NCBI RefSeq assembly: GCF_018613415.1
Contig: NZ_JAGGQG010000005.1
Coordinates: 62,001 to 126,000 of the forward strand
DNA length: 64,000 nt
Direction of reading: 5' to 3'
Source of the DNA: Bacillus sp. ISL-18
Lineage (GTDB): Bacteria > Bacillota > Bacilli > Bacillales > Cytobacillaceae
Below are positions 47,168 to 56,769 of this stretch, piece by piece. Below the pieces are notes generated by a model, which was not told where the DNA came from, made no database searches, and saw only the letters and a program-made list of their open reading frames with translations. Position 1 is the first letter of the stretch; each line of letters begins with the position of its first letter. The position numbers were made by a program, and so were the translations under genes.

Positions 47168-48286
47168 ATGCGTGTACAAGAAGTAATCCTAGAGGAAGGA
47201 AAGAGATACATATTAGTAGATAGGGAGGGCATTCCTGTAATTCCTGTCGTCAAGTACCTCAAATATTTGGATGTGACAGGGAAAAGCAGCAACACCCAGA
47301 AGACTTACTGCTATGCGCTAAAGCAGTATTTCCTTTATTTACAGGAGAAAGAGAAAGATTACAAGCATATAAGATTAGAAGACTTGGCGGAGTTTGTGGG
47401 ATGGTTACGGAATCCCTATGAGAGCACGAAGGTGACGTCTCTTCGACCTGTACAGGCAAAGAAAACAGAGAGGACAGTGAACCTTACGGTTACAGTGGTA
47501 ACAAACTTCTATGATTACTTATATCGTAATGAAGAGCTGCCACATGACATGGGTGAGAAGTTGATGCGACAAATCTTTACAGGAGGAAAAACACGATATA
47601 AGGGTTTCTTGCATCACGTCAATAAAGGCAAACCGTCCGTACGGAATGTGCTGAAGGTAAAAGAACCTCGCAAGAGGATTCAAACACTCACAAAGGAACA
47701 GGTACTACAAGTGATTGCAGCGACAACCAACATACGGGACACCTTCCTGATTCAACTCCTATTTGAGACAGGATTGCGGATTGGAGAGGCTCTCTCCTTG
47801 TTCATGGAGGATTTCAAATTCGACCATGGAAAAGGGCATCGTATCCGCCTGACGGACCGCGGGGAATTGGAGAACGGCGCGAAGCTCAAAACAGGTGAAC
47901 GAGAGATATTTGTGTCGCAAGCGTTGATGGATATATACGATGATTACCTGTACGAAGTGATTGATGAACTGGACATTGATACCAACTTCGTGTTTGTGAA
48001 GCTGAGTGGAAAGAATATGGGTAAGCCCATGACATACAGTGATGTCGAGGCTCTTTTCAAACGGTTGCGGCAGAAAACAGGGATTGATGTTCACCCACAT
48101 CTGTTCCGTCACACACATGCGACGATGTACTATCAGGAGACAAAGGATATCAAACAGGTGCAAGAGCGTCTGGGACATTCCCAAATCCAAACGACCATGA
48201 ACCTGTACCTTCATCTTTCAGAAGAAGACATCCGTAAGGATTGGGAAAAGGCACAGGGCGCATTTGAGATGCAGAAAAAACACTGA
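47168..48286 (+). CDS. tnpA: Tn554-type TnpA tyrosine recombinase
   Basis: The 372-residue protein is highly similar to the TnpA at 37931 (first residues MRVQEVILEEGKRYILVDRE). Catalytic residues are in ETGLRIGEALSLF and HLFRHTHATMYYQ with LGHSQIQTTMNLYLH. ATG follows TAGGGGGTGAAGGATCT. The tnpB start is 13 bp after its stop, not overlapping as in transposon 1. Confidence 0.93.
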   Translation: MRVQEVILEEGKRYILVDREGIPVIPVVKYLKYLDVTGKSSNTQKTYCYALKQYFLYLQEKEKDYKHIRLEDLAEFVGWLRNPYESTKVTSLRPVQAKKTERTVNLTVTVVTNFYDYLYRNEELPHDMGEKLMRQIFTGGKTRYKGFLHHVNKGKPSVRNVLKVKEPRKRIQTLTKEQVLQVIAATTNIRDTFLIQLLFETGLRIGEALSLFMEDFKFDHGKGHRIRLTDRGELENGAKLKTGEREIFVSQALMDIYDDYLYEVIDELDIDTNFVFVKLSGKNMGKPMTYSDVEALFKRLRQKTGIDVHPHLFRHTHATMYYQETKDIKQVQERLGHSQIQTTMNLYLHLSEEDIRKDWEKAQGAFEMQKKH

Positions 48287-48299
48287 AAGGCGGGAGAAA

Positions 48300-50414
48300 A
48301 TGAAACAGAAACAACAAACAAATACAGGGGAATTAGGGTTTCATGAACGATTGCAGCAAGAGCTATCAATCTATCCTATGAAAACAATTCAAAGTGATGG
48401 TTCTGTTACCATTCATCATGTGAAGGACCCTTATTTCTTAATTAATGATGTTTGGAATATAGCTTTTTTGGAAAACATTCCACAATTTAAGAAAATGGTT
48501 GAGGACTTTAATGTCAAAAAAAACACAAAAAGGAATGTGCATTTTGAATTTAACAGTCCTAACGTCAACCTAGAAGCGAAATATGTCTTTTATCAAAATC
48601 TATTTAACGACAAATGGACGTTGACTACCCTTTTTATATCTCATTCACGGTACCTGAGAAAATTGGCAATATTTTTGAAAGAAAAATATCCTTCTCTTCA
48701 CTCTATCCTTGATTTAGACATAGAGAAAACAGAACGAGAATGGTTGTTTTGGTTAGAACAGCAGGGGATTTCAACACAAAAAAAAATCAAAAACGTTTGG
48801 ACGTATGGCAAATACACGCCTATAATCTACATTTTGCGTACAATCTATTCCAATTTATTTGCATTGACTGATACACGGGAAGAATTGGACAAAGACCGAT
48901 GGGATGTAAGAATACTGCATGATAAGTATGGGATTAATTATGTGAAGAGCTCTACTAATCATTACATTGATTTTACCAAAATTGAACAAGTTAATATGCG
49001 CCAACATGTCAAAAGATATATTAGTTTACGCTTACTTGGAAAGAACAATTTCTCTTGGTCAAGGGCTACACACTACTTAAAAGCCCTACCTAATTTTTTT
49101 TTAATCCTGTTTTCGTTAGAGCCGACATGGACTGACTTAAAAGAGTTGAAACGTTATCATATAGAACAATATATCAAATGGTTGAATAAGCACGCGAAAG
49201 AGATTTCAATAAAAAATGCACACCCTGAGTATTATATATTACAAACTCTTAGTGTTATTAGAAAATTTCTTGATGATATACAGCGGTATGAGTATGATAT
49301 TGCCCCTGAAACTGATATAAGATTATTATTTTTTCCAGAAGACAGGCCAAAGCTAAGGAAGAAGACATTGGACCAAATTGACTATGTTCCTGATTTTGTG
49401 TTAGAACAACTCTTCAAGCATATAAACGATTTACATAAAGAAGTCATTCCAGTTATATGGATAGCTTTTAAAACAGGTCTACGAATTTCGGATGTATTAG
49501 GCTTAACCTTTGATTGTTTAGAGCGACTAAACAGTAAATATTCTATAGTTACAGATATTGAGAAGACCTATGTACAAGGACATCGAATACCAATTGACGA
49601 TGAGCTAGCAAACATTCTCGCAGTTCTCATTGAGGAGTCCAAGGAAAACAGTAACAAAGACAATAATCCAGAGGAATTCATTTTTGTACGTTATCGTGGC
49701 TCTAGGAAGGGGAAACCTTATACCCAATATTGGGTTCGACTAGAATTAAATAAATTAGCTTACAAGAAAAACATTGTAGATGAGAACGGGAACTTATTTC
49801 ATTTTACGAATCATCAATTTCGCCATACCTACGCAGTAAAAATGTTGAACGGCGGTGCAGACATTCTAACAGTGCAAGAGTTATTAGCCCATGCTTCCCC
49901 CGAAATGACCTTACGGTATGCCAAATTGTTAGATGATACAAAGCGTAAGGCATTTGAATCTGTCATCAATCAGGGTGTATTCAGTTTCGACTTGAACGGT
50001 GAAGTACAAGAAATTAAAGCAGGTGAAGACATCCCGCAAGACATCCTTCAAGCTCTCTGGCAGGATCATAAATTGAATGCGATGGACAACCCATACGGGA
50101 CGTGTCATTCAAGGTTGAAAGGGAATTGCCCTCATATGGAAGCCCCACCTTGCCTCACGTGCAATGGAGGAAGCCCGTGCAAAGACTTGGCAATCGGCTT
50201 TTCAGAATTGGATGTAGAGAAATACGAAATGCACGTAAAAACAACGTCCAGAGCCGTGGAGGTCGCAAAACAGCATGGCCGTGATGACATGGCAGAAAGG
50301 CACGAACGGAACTTACAGCGATACCAAGGTATATTGGACAATATCCGTGAGGGGCATGTCGTCTTCGGTAGACAAGATCGCATGAAGAGAAAGCAAGGTG
50401 TAAAAAATGGCTGA
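48300..50414 (+). CDS. tnpB: Tn554-type TnpB tyrosine recombinase
   Basis: The 704-residue protein (start ATG 48300 behind GGCGGGAGAAA) is a homologue of the 39055 gene, strongly conserved at the C-terminus and less at the N-terminus (e.g. GVSTQRTTQN against GISTQKKIKN). It has the same recombinase boxes (FKTGLRISDVLG, HQFRHTYAVKMLNGG) and the same C-terminal cysteine cluster (YGTCHSRLKGNCPHMEAPPC, CNGGSPC). It overlaps tnpC by eight bases. Confidence 0.93.
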   Translation: MKQKQQTNTGELGFHERLQQELSIYPMKTIQSDGSVTIHHVKDPYFLINDVWNIAFLENIPQFKKMVEDFNVKKNTKRNVHFEFNSPNVNLEAKYVFYQNLFNDKWTLTTLFISHSRYLRKLAIFLKEKYPSLHSILDLDIEKTEREWLFWLEQQGISTQKKIKNVWTYGKYTPIIYILRTIYSNLFALTDTREELDKDRWDVRILHDKYGINYVKSSTNHYIDFTKIEQVNMRQHVKRYISLRLLGKNNFSWSRATHYLKALPNFFLILFSLEPTWTDLKELKRYHIEQYIKWLNKHAKEISIKNAHPEYYILQTLSVIRKFLDDIQRYEYDIAPETDIRLLFFPEDRPKLRKKTLDQIDYVPDFVLEQLFKHINDLHKEVIPVIWIAFKTGLRISDVLGLTFDCLERLNSKYSIVTDIEKTYVQGHRIPIDDELANILAVLIEESKENSNKDNNPEEFIFVRYRGSRKGKPYTQYWVRLELNKLAYKKNIVDENGNLFHFTNHQFRHTYAVKMLNGGADILTVQELLAHASPEMTLRYAKLLDDTKRKAFESVINQGVFSFDLNGEVQEIKAGEDIPQDILQALWQDHKLNAMDNPYGTCHSRLKGNCPHMEAPPCLTCNGGSPCKDLAIGFSELDVEKYEMHVKTTSRAVEVAKQHGRDDMAERHERNLQRYQGILDNIREGHVVFGRQDRMKRKQGVKNG

Positions 50415-50787
50415 TTATGACCGCAGAGAACAGTTAAAAAAGATTCATGCCTCACGGAAGTCTGCCACCTATCAAAAGGTCGATGAGGCCATTCAACGGC
50501 TCGTACGAGCTAACGTGAACATCAATTTCAACAGCGTAGCAAGTGAGGCGGGCGTAGCGAAAGCTACGCTATACAACAACCTTGAGTTGCGTGATCGGAT
50601 TGAATCCTTGCGACAACAACAAGCGAAAGCACTTACATCGAAGCAAATCAAACGAGAGATGGATGACAATAATAAAGATGCCCTGATTGCTTCTTTACAG
50701 CGTCGCATTAAGAAGCTAGATGGTGAAAACAAAGAACTAAGAGAACAATTGAAAGTGGCTTACGCAGAAGTATATAAAAAAATCTGA
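50407..50787 (+). CDS. tnpC: Tn554-type TnpC accessory protein (DUF6262-like)
   Basis: The 126-residue protein resembles the TnpC at 41162: HTH region (INFNSVASEAGVAKATLYNN) and a C-terminal coiled coil ending LREQLKVAYAEVYKKI. It is the last gene of the transposition block, followed after ~13 bp by the first intergenic element of the cassette array. Confidence 0.9.
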   Translation: MADYDRREQLKKIHASRKSATYQKVDEAIQRLVRANVNINFNSVASEAGVAKATLYNNLELRDRIESLRQQQAKALTSKQIKREMDDNNKDALIASLQRRIKKLDGENKELREQLKVAYAEVYKKI

Positions 50788-50854
50788 GGGAACACCGTTC
50801 CCTTCTTTCTTCAACGAAAGGGCCAGATTCTTTAGTAACGCTAATGGATCTTGT

Positions 50855-50898
50855 GAAGAAGTACACTTAAACTAAAGCAGCAGGTTACTTCAAGAAGG
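50855..50898 (+). repeat. Cassette intergenic element 1 (partial)
   Basis: CTTAAACTAAAGCAGCAGGT then TACTTCAAGAAGG, the GCAG..TTA.TTNAAGAAGG half of the recurring element, at the start of the array. Confidence 0.45.
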
Positions 50899-50947
50899 AA
50901 ATTGAATATTTAAATTATAATACTACTATCTTTACTGAGGTGATGAT

Positions 50948-51358
50948 ATGAGATTTACTTATTATCGAAATCTTAATAAAAACGAAAAGTATGTGACAAC
51001 TAAAAAACAAGTTAAATCTTATCTCTCTAATGATGAAAATATAACTGTTGTATTTGGTTTAAGAAGAGTATTTGAACTTGATAGCAGATGCTCAAATGTG
51101 CTTAATATTAAAGGAATAGTTGTTGCTTCTGCTTATTGTAACAGAGATAAAACAATAGGTGTTTCGTTCTTTCCAATACCTCAAAACATCTATGATGAAA
51201 AAGCGTACGAAGAATTCAATAACGCAATTTTACCTCAAATAAAAAAATGGATCGAAGAACAAGTAGCAAAACCAGAAACAGCAATCTTAGGAGTTGAAAA
51301 ATTAATAATCGAATGGAGTGAAAAGAATCATTTGTTTCATAGTGTGAGGTTTCTATAA
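50948..51358 (+). CDS. Cassette gene: hypothetical protein (136 aa)
   Basis: ATG follows TGAGGTGATGAT. Predicted alpha/beta protein starting MRFTYYRNLNKNEKYVTTKK and containing GVSFFPIPQNIYDEKAYEEF; the C-terminal half is helical and acidic. No family recognised. First single-gene cassette, bounded by intergenic elements on both sides. Confidence 0.65.
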   Translation: MRFTYYRNLNKNEKYVTTKKQVKSYLSNDENITVVFGLRRVFELDSRCSNVLNIKGIVVASAYCNRDKTIGVSFFPIPQNIYDEKAYEEFNNAILPQIKKWIEEQVAKPETAILGVEKLIIEWSEKNHLFHSVRFL

Positions 51359-51390
51359 TAACCCTCAAAAGTTATGCGGAAACGGTAGCT

Positions 51391-51474
51391 TCTTGAACTA
51401 ACTGGTGCGATACTTAAACATGGGTATCGCTTTTCTTATTGAAGTAACTGGCAGTTTAGTTTAACAAGAACAAC
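51391..51474 (+). repeat. Cassette intergenic element 2 (full)
   Basis: TTGAACTAACTGGTGCG, a short hairpin region, then TTGAAGTAACTGGCAGTTTA with GTTTAAC. This is one of the clearest copies. Confidence 0.7.
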
Positions 51475-51518
51475 TGATAAAATAACAATAAATTAGTATA
51501 AAAAGGTGTTGCTTATAT

Positions 51519-51989
51519 TTGGAACAAGTTAGAATATATAGAATTTCCCTACTACCAATATTAGGTTTTATATGCTTTGGATTATTATGGTGTCTCTTGT
51601 TCATTTTGGCTTTAAAAGAAGGGATTTCTTTCGCTTATATGATTTCATTAATTTTTCCATTTACTTTTATTGGCTATGGTATTTACCTTTGGAGGAAACG
51701 TAAAGAGGGTAAGGGATTTTATTGGGATGATGAAGGAATTGTAATTGATTTGAAGGGTAATAGGGTTTATTGGAAAGAAATAGAAAGCATTAAATATTCT
51801 AAAGGTAGGTCTGGAACCTCCACAGTTATTTATCCACATTATACAAATCACGAAAAGATAAGAATTCGTCGTAATAAATGGATGCCAACAACTGCCTATT
51901 CAATTGCTTGGATATTAATAGAAAGTCCAAATGAGTTTCACGAAAACTTAATACAAACCTGGGAAGAAAAAAGCAATTTGAAAAAATGA
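51519..51989 (+). CDS. Cassette gene: membrane protein with PH-like cytosolic domain (156 aa)
   Basis: TTG start behind AAAGGTG. Two membrane segments (LLPILGFICFGLLWCLLFIL; MISLIFPFTFIGYGIYLW) are followed by a strand-rich domain (FYWDDEGIVIDLKGNRVYWK, IESIKYSKGRSG) like bacterial PH/DUF-type membrane-anchored domains. Unknown role. Confidence 0.6.
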   Translation: MEQVRIYRISLLPILGFICFGLLWCLLFILALKEGISFAYMISLIFPFTFIGYGIYLWRKRKEGKGFYWDDEGIVIDLKGNRVYWKEIESIKYSKGRSGTSTVIYPHYTNHEKIRIRRNKWMPTTAYSIAWILIESPNEFHENLIQTWEEKSNLKK

Positions 51990-52071
51990 TGTTAAGTTTT
52001 TATGGATTCCTAAAAAATTAAAATATAATAGATTTTATAAGACAGAAATGACTTTACTTAGGAGGGGGAAC

Positions 52072-52542
52072 ATGAAAAAAAGACTTAGAAAAAAATTGTC
52101 CAAGGAATGGGAATGGTATGCAGTAAAAGTATTGTATGAATGCAACATCTCAGGAAACCCTTCTCCAGAAATCATTGATGAAAATTACTCTAATACACAC
52201 AAGACTTTTGAAGAAAGCATTATTCTTGTTAAAGCATCTTCTTTTGAGAAGGCTTATGTAATAGCTGAAAAAGAAGCAAAAAAAGCTGAAATTGATTACT
52301 TAAATCCATACGAAGAACTGGTTGAATGGAAATTTGTTGAAGCGTTAGATTGCTTTAAAATGTTTGATGAAAAACTTCAATCAGGTACAGAATTATATTC
52401 TCGATTTTTGCGTGTTCCTAAAGATATATCTAGGGAGAATGTTATTTCTCATTACTATCCAGAAACAGTTGAAGAAGATGAAGTTGACCAGAATTTCATT
52501 TTGAGAAACAAGAATTTTAATGCCAGACCAAACTCTAAATAA
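52072..52542 (+). CDS. Cassette gene: DUF4288-like protein (156 aa)
   Basis: I start at MKKRLRKKLSKEWEWYAVKV because AGGAGGGGGAACA lies directly before it; the upstream ATG lacks a ribosome site. The WYAVKVLYE... start, EESIILVKASSFEKAYVIAE core and YSRFLRVP end are the DUF4288 pattern. Function unknown; common as a mobile cassette in Firmicutes and Bacteroidetes. Confidence 0.75.
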   Translation: MKKRLRKKLSKEWEWYAVKVLYECNISGNPSPEIIDENYSNTHKTFEESIILVKASSFEKAYVIAEKEAKKAEIDYLNPYEELVEWKFVEALDCFKMFDEKLQSGTELYSRFLRVPKDISRENVISHYYPETVEEDEVDQNFILRNKNFNARPNSK

Positions 52543-52560
52543 GCGATTTAGGGTTGTGTT

Positions 52561-52656
52561 ACTTCTTGAACTAACTGGTGTTTGAGTTTAGCAAAGAGTC
52601 GTAGCTGCGGCTCTTTTTCTTGTATCACAAACTGGGCAGGTTAGTTGCAGAAGGAT
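52561..52656 (+). repeat. Cassette intergenic element 3 (full)
   Basis: CTTGAACTAACTGGTG, then GAGTCGTAGCTGCGGCTC hairpin with T-run, then AAACTGGGCAGGTTAGTT. The hairpin also works as the terminator of the upstream gene. Confidence 0.7.
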
Positions 52657-52703
52657 AACGGTGAAAGTAGACTTAAAGTGAAACTAACTTGGAGGCAGAT
52701 TTT

Positions 52704-53723
52704 ATGTTTCAAATGAACCTAATAAAGAATTTAAAAACTTCTTATGGAATAGTGCTATCAAATGACAAGAAGTTATTATGTCATATTATGGGAGGAAAAA
52801 CAGTCATATTCGATACAAAAACTTGGGAAAAAGTTATAGAATTGAAAAAGCCAAATAATCCAAGTCATCTTCACTTTTCCCAAAAGGATGAAGTGCTGTA
52901 CATAAAAAACACTGTTGGAACATTTTGTGTTTATGACACTAAGGACTTTCAACTCGTCAAGACATTTAAATCTGGGAAATCTTTTCAAATAGTAGAAGGG
53001 AACTTTGCACTGCTTGAAAATCCATTTACTATTCTAGATGTCCTTAAAATCAATAACCAAAAACAGGTTTGTTCACTTAATATTGAAACAGGGAATTATC
53101 AGATATTAACTGAACTTGAAGGGACGCATATTGAATTTAATCAATTTATCCCATATGATAATTCCTATTTATTTACCTTAAGTTATTTGGTAGGGGTAAA
53201 AGGTTATTTAAGATATAAGTTAATTAAGGTTGTAGACCCTTCAGTAAAACCATCTTATTCTATTGTAGAAAATTTAGGAATAACAAATTGGGATTTGGTT
53301 TGTTATGAGCCCGTTCATCAAGTATATATATTTGTTCACGAGGACTATAAATTAACAATTATGGATGCTAATTTAAAAAACATCCTAAGAAAAGAACACT
53401 TGTTGGATAAAGGAATAAAAAAAATCAATAAAAAATTCGCTTTAGAAATTGAAGATGATTTTTATGAATTGCAAAAGATTCTTGATGAAAATGAAAATGA
53501 ATATTTTGTTCATATTGCTCCTTCCTACGATGGTAATTACATTGTTCTCACTTCAAGTGATAGGGTCTTTATATTAGGATTTGAAGACTTAACCCCTATC
53601 CAAATTGCAGAATTAGAATACGCCTGTTTTGCAGAATTTAGCAAAGATGATACTTATTTTCTTGTTGGTACTTGGACAAAAGGCTTTGTATTTGAGAATA
53701 ATCTTAAGGGATTAAAACTTTAA
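52704..53723 (+). CDS. Cassette gene: WD-like beta-propeller protein (339 aa)
   Basis: ATG 52704 has TTGGAGG upstream. Repeating strand pattern with Trp/Phe-ending units (TVIFDTKTWEKVIELKKPNN, TFCVYDTKDFQLVKTFKSGK, RVFILGFEDLTPIQ, GFVFENN) suggests a seven-bladed propeller. No signal peptide. Similar standalone propellers occur as immunity-like cargo. Function unassigned. Confidence 0.7.
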   Translation: MFQMNLIKNLKTSYGIVLSNDKKLLCHIMGGKTVIFDTKTWEKVIELKKPNNPSHLHFSQKDEVLYIKNTVGTFCVYDTKDFQLVKTFKSGKSFQIVEGNFALLENPFTILDVLKINNQKQVCSLNIETGNYQILTELEGTHIEFNQFIPYDNSYLFTLSYLVGVKGYLRYKLIKVVDPSVKPSYSIVENLGITNWDLVCYEPVHQVYIFVHEDYKLTIMDANLKNILRKEHLLDKGIKKINKKFALEIEDDFYELQKILDENENEYFVHIAPSYDGNYIVLTSSDRVFILGFEDLTPIQIAELEYACFAEFSKDDTYFLVGTWTKGFVFENNLKGLKL

Positions 53724-53730
53724 CACATAG

Positions 53731-53828
53731 TTATTCAACTAACAGGTAGCTTTTGTTGAGGATGATCGTCGCTGCGGCGGTCATTTTTTTTTGTTGAGCT
53801 AACGGGGCAGAATTGTTGAATAAGAAGG
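53731..53828 (+). repeat. Cassette intergenic element 4
   Basis: TTCAACTAACAGGTAGC, hairpin GATCGTCGCTGCGGCGGTC with T-run, then TTGAGCTAACGGGGCAG. Confidence 0.65.
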
Positions 53829-53913
53829 TAAATCTTGAACCAATACAGAATTACATTGTTAGCGGAAAGTGAATCTTGAAAGGGTGAGAAAAAATGACTT
53901 ACTTTTTCAAAAT

Positions 53914-54114
53914 ATGAAGAACAAGAGCAAAAGATACAAGGTAATATACTATTCAATGCTATTGTCTTTACTCTTAAATTTTGTTAGTGCTCTAGTCATT
54001 TGGATTAGGGTTGAATTCTACAATAAGAACTTGTAAGGGTTTTGGTGGATTTTTTTCTTTTCAGGATTAAGTGTGATTCTAGGTGCAATCTTAGATAAAA
54101 AAGAAAAGAGTTAA
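53914..54114 (+). pseudogene. Cassette gene: small two-helix membrane protein with in-frame stop
   Basis: In frame from ATG 53914: MKNKSKRYKVIYYSMLLSLL, then NFVSALVIWIRVEFYNKNL, TAA at 54034-54036, then GFWWIFFFSGLSVILGAILD and DKKEKS. A one-base change would restore a 66-residue protein with two membrane segments. A missing ribosome site and the stop suggest decay. Confidence 0.45.
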
Positions 54115-54140
54115 AATTTTAACGTCTTTTCGATATTGGT

Positions 54141-54210
54141 TGCAATCCCTTGAAATACTGATGGATTGCTTATCCTTATTGAAGTAACTGGCAGTTTAGT
54201 TGAACAAGCT
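54141..54210 (+). repeat. Cassette intergenic element 5
   Basis: TGCAATCC ... GGATTGC hairpin with TTATTGAAGTAACTGGCAGT and TTAGTTGAACAAG. Confidence 0.65.
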
Positions 54211-54299
54211 TTGTATTAAAATAACATTAAAAATATTAGGGGTTGATTATTAGGTTAGAACGATTAAAAATTGTGGCTGCGTTAGTCAGAAATCCAAAT

Positions 54300-54345
54300 A
54301 AAAAAGCGATTCCTTAACGTAAAAGAAATCGCTTTTTTAAGGTCA
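54300..54345. terminator. Bidirectional hairpin between convergent cassettes
   Basis: AAAAAAGCGATT and AATCGCTTTTTT flank a ~15-base loop; T-runs on both strands. Confidence 0.65.
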
Positions 54346-54404
54346 ATTTTTGCATAGTTATTAATTCTATCGTCTTTTTTATTAATGATACTACTTACTT
54401 AAGT

Positions 54405-54884
54405 TCATACATTAGCCCTGCTATATAATTTATTTTCTACACTACATATCCATTTATAAAGGCCTAACAAGATTATAAACAGAATAGGATTGAGAACTAC
54501 TGAATACCACAAATTCCACCATCCGTAATTAAAAAATCCCCAAGGTTCAGGAATCAATGTGATTACTTCATATAGTAAAGTACCGATTTCCCAAAAGAAA
54601 AGATAAAGAATCTTTTGGGTTATTGTACTTTTAAAGGGATACCAATTTAGAAACATCATATTAATAGGTGGAAGTAATGCGATATGTGCAGGCAATCCTT
54701 CCCAATCTTCGTTTTTTGTAAAATACCAGTACCCATTAAATTTTAAATCTACAAAAATATCGAATGTTTGTTGAAAAGCAATTGTAAATAACCAAATATG
54801 AATAATTTGGTTGGTTGTTAGGTTCTTATTTGTTTTAAATGCGATGAAATTAAATAAAATGATTGCAATAATAAGTCCGATCAT
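54405..54884 (-). CDS. Cassette gene: CBO0543-family membrane protein (159 aa)
   Basis: This is the only cassette gene on the minus strand. It starts MIGLIIAIILFNFIAFKTNK behind AAAGGAGA. Five or six membrane helices, and the conserved central motif (DLKFNGYWYFTKNEDWEGLP) and GTLLYEVITLIPEPWGFF match the CBO0543 family of Bacillus. The function of that family is not known. A minus-strand gene inside an otherwise plus-strand array shows cassettes can insert in either orientation. Confidence 0.8.
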   Translation of the reverse strand: MIGLIIAIILFNFIAFKTNKNLTTNQIIHIWLFTIAFQQTFDIFVDLKFNGYWYFTKNEDWEGLPAHIALLPPINMMFLNWYPFKSTITQKILYLFFWEIGTLLYEVITLIPEPWGFFNYGWWNLWYSVVLNPILFIILLGLYKWICSVENKLYSRANV

Positions 54885-55080
54885 AATTAGTCTCCTTTTT
54901 ATTCCCAAATTATTGTATAATATTGGAAACGTTTTCGACAAGGAGAAATAAATAAATGTATATATTTACCATTAATATCCCTGTAATTACAGCCCGTTCG
55001 TAAAAATTAGATTTCTGAATACATTCTAGCAACATAATTGTTAGGCTCTTTATGTTTTCAAAAGTAAATCTAATTACCTT

Positions 55081-55120
55081 TCTTATTGAAGTAACTGGGC
55101 AGGTTAGCGAAAGAAGGTAT
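55081..55120 (+). repeat. Cassette intergenic element 6 (right half)
   Basis: TTATTGAAGTAACTGGGCAG and GTTAGCGAAAGAAGG; the left half is poorly preserved. Confidence 0.6.
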
Positions 55121-55186
55121 TTTATTTTCTGCTGAAGAATTATAGCTAAATGGATTTTTTTAATCGAGTCGCTGGAGGAAAAAGAA

Positions 55187-55561
55187 ATGAATCAAAAAGA
55201 ATTTGAATCGGTCATAAAACAACCACCAAATGTTAGATATGAGTATTTTATTAAAAAGGTCGTAGATTATGAAGAAGTTTGGGGGCTATATGATAATGGT
55301 TGGGCAACTGCACAGGATGATGACGGAAATATGCTGATTCCTTTCTTTCCTAAAAAAGAATTTGCGGAAAGCTGTGCAGTTTATGAGTGGAGTAACTTTA
55401 AAGCTGAGCCAATTGAATTGGATGAGTTTATTAATGAATTTCTTATTCCAATGAAAGAGGATAGAGTTAAACCATCCATATTCCCTATAGACAATGATAC
55501 AGCAGTGGTCGAAGTAGATGAAATTTTAAGGGACTTAAACAATGAATTAGAAAATTATTAA
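55187..55561 (+). CDS. Cassette gene: DUF2750-family protein (124 aa)
   Basis: ATG follows GGAGGAAAAAGAA. The MNQKEFESVIKQPPNVRYEY, EEVWGLYDNGWATAQDDDGN and FPKKEFAESCAVYEWSN pattern is DUF2750. The members are small cytosolic proteins of unknown function, common in mobile cassettes. Confidence 0.8.
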   Translation: MNQKEFESVIKQPPNVRYEYFIKKVVDYEEVWGLYDNGWATAQDDDGNMLIPFFPKKEFAESCAVYEWSNFKAEPIELDEFINEFLIPMKEDRVKPSIFPIDNDTAVVEVDEILRDLNNELENY

Positions 55562-55587
55562 AGAAAAGACCCCTTTTGAGAATTAGA

Positions 55588-55700
55588 AGTTTGTGAAAAA
55601 ATGTACTTACGCTAACTGGGTGCAAGAGTTCAAGATCCAGCTGCCATTTCAGGTGGCTTTTCTTGTTTCGCTAACGGGCATTTTACTTGAAGAAGGATTA
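55588..55700 (+). repeat. Cassette intergenic element 7 (full)
   Basis: TTTGTGAAAAAATGTACTTA, CGCTAACTGGGTGC, hairpin GATCCAGCTGCC...GGTGGC, then TTTCGCTAACGGGCATTTTA with CTTGAAGAAGG. Confidence 0.7.
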
Positions 55701-55764
55701 TAGTTATACAATGGCGAAATAGATTATTTTAAAAGTTCTAAACAAACGGAGGTTGGAGTCGACA

Positions 55765-56178
55765 ATGGACCCAAGAAAAATATTTTTAATTGAACTACAC
55801 GAGATAATTAAAAATAGTTCAGAAGAGATACGAAATCATTTAGTGAGCCCATCCGAAGATAACATTGTATGGGATGAGTTTAAATTGAGCGAAGAAGAAT
55901 TAGCTGCTTTAAAAAAATATAAATTTGATGATGTAGCCTTATCAGCTATCGAAAAAACAGTTAGAGATACTATTCTTGTGGCATTTCACGAAGCTTTTTC
56001 CTTATTGGACGCTGTAAGAGACCCAGAAGTTGTTGAGCTTGATGATACTTGGCTTGGATTAACACTTAGGGAGCCTAGTGAAGAAGAAGAAGAAGAAGAG
56101 AACGAGGGGTTTCTCCACGATGAGGTTTATGATGCCTATTGGGATTGGTCGGAACAGAGAAATAAAGATGAAGATTAA
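55765..56178 (+). CDS. Cassette gene: acidic hypothetical protein (137 aa)
   Basis: I start at MDPRKIFLIELHEIIKNSSE (GGAG lies seven bases before the ATG). Acidic, helical protein with a long Glu run in SEEEEEEENEG. No family recognised. Bounded by elements 7 and 8. Confidence 0.65.
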   Translation: MDPRKIFLIELHEIIKNSSEEIRNHLVSPSEDNIVWDEFKLSEEELAALKKYKFDDVALSAIEKTVRDTILVAFHEAFSLLDAVRDPEVVELDDTWLGLTLREPSEEEEEEENEGFLHDEVYDAYWDWSEQRNKDED

Positions 56179-56205
56179 TAATGAATAAACAGCTTTAGTT
56201 CACAA

Positions 56206-56316
56206 TAGTTTGTGATATTTTGTACTTACGCTAACGGGTGCTTATGTTCAATAACGGGGTGGCTACGGCGATCCCGTTTTTCCTTATTGAAGTAACTGGC
56301 AGTTTAGTTTAATAAA
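56206..56316 (+). repeat. Cassette intergenic element 8 (full)
   Basis: TTTGTGATATTTTGTACTTA, CGCTAACGGGTGC, hairpin ACGGGGTGGCTACGGCGATC then CCGTTTTTCC, then TTATTGAAGTAACTGGCAGT and TTAGTTTAA. Confidence 0.7.
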
Positions 56317-56369
56317 GAATAAAAAGTTGTAAAAAATAAAGAGTAAATGAAAATATGAGGTGAACCTTT

Positions 56370-56765
56370 GTGGTTAAACAATATTTAATCTTCTTAGGAT
56401 TTATTATATTTGCTTTTACTCCTTTACAAACTGTTAATGCAGAATCCATTTCGATTGTTCAAGAGCATTATGTCACCACAGAGGATATTGTTAGAGATAT
56501 TTTATCTCCGATTATTGATAAAAGGTTGATAAAAGAGTATGGGTTGGATGCTTCTACTTGGGTTTGGGAAAGGATAGACAGAATAACCTATAACGACAAT
56601 TATTCTTATGATGTTGCGGTAAGGGTGCATATCCCTTCCAATGACAAATATAATTTGGTTAAGTTAAGAATTTTTCCATTCTGCGACAGTGAAAAAAGCA
56701 AAGAACTAAAATGTAACCAAGGTTTAAATATAGAAATTGTAGAGTACAAACATATATCCCCTTGA
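56370..56765 (+). CDS. Cassette gene: secreted DUF3888-like protein (131 aa)
   Basis: GTG start behind AGGTGAACC. Residues 1-24 are a signal peptide (YLIFLGFIIFAFTPLQTVNA). The mature part has VTTEDIVRDILSPIIDKRLI and YGLDASTWVWERIDRI, the DUF3888 pattern. A secreted function is likely but unknown. Confidence 0.7.
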   Translation: MVKQYLIFLGFIIFAFTPLQTVNAESISIVQEHYVTTEDIVRDILSPIIDKRLIKEYGLDASTWVWERIDRITYNDNYSYDVAVRVHIPSNDKYNLVKLRIFPFCDSEKSKELKCNQGLNIEIVEYKHISP

Positions 56766-56769
56766 TTTG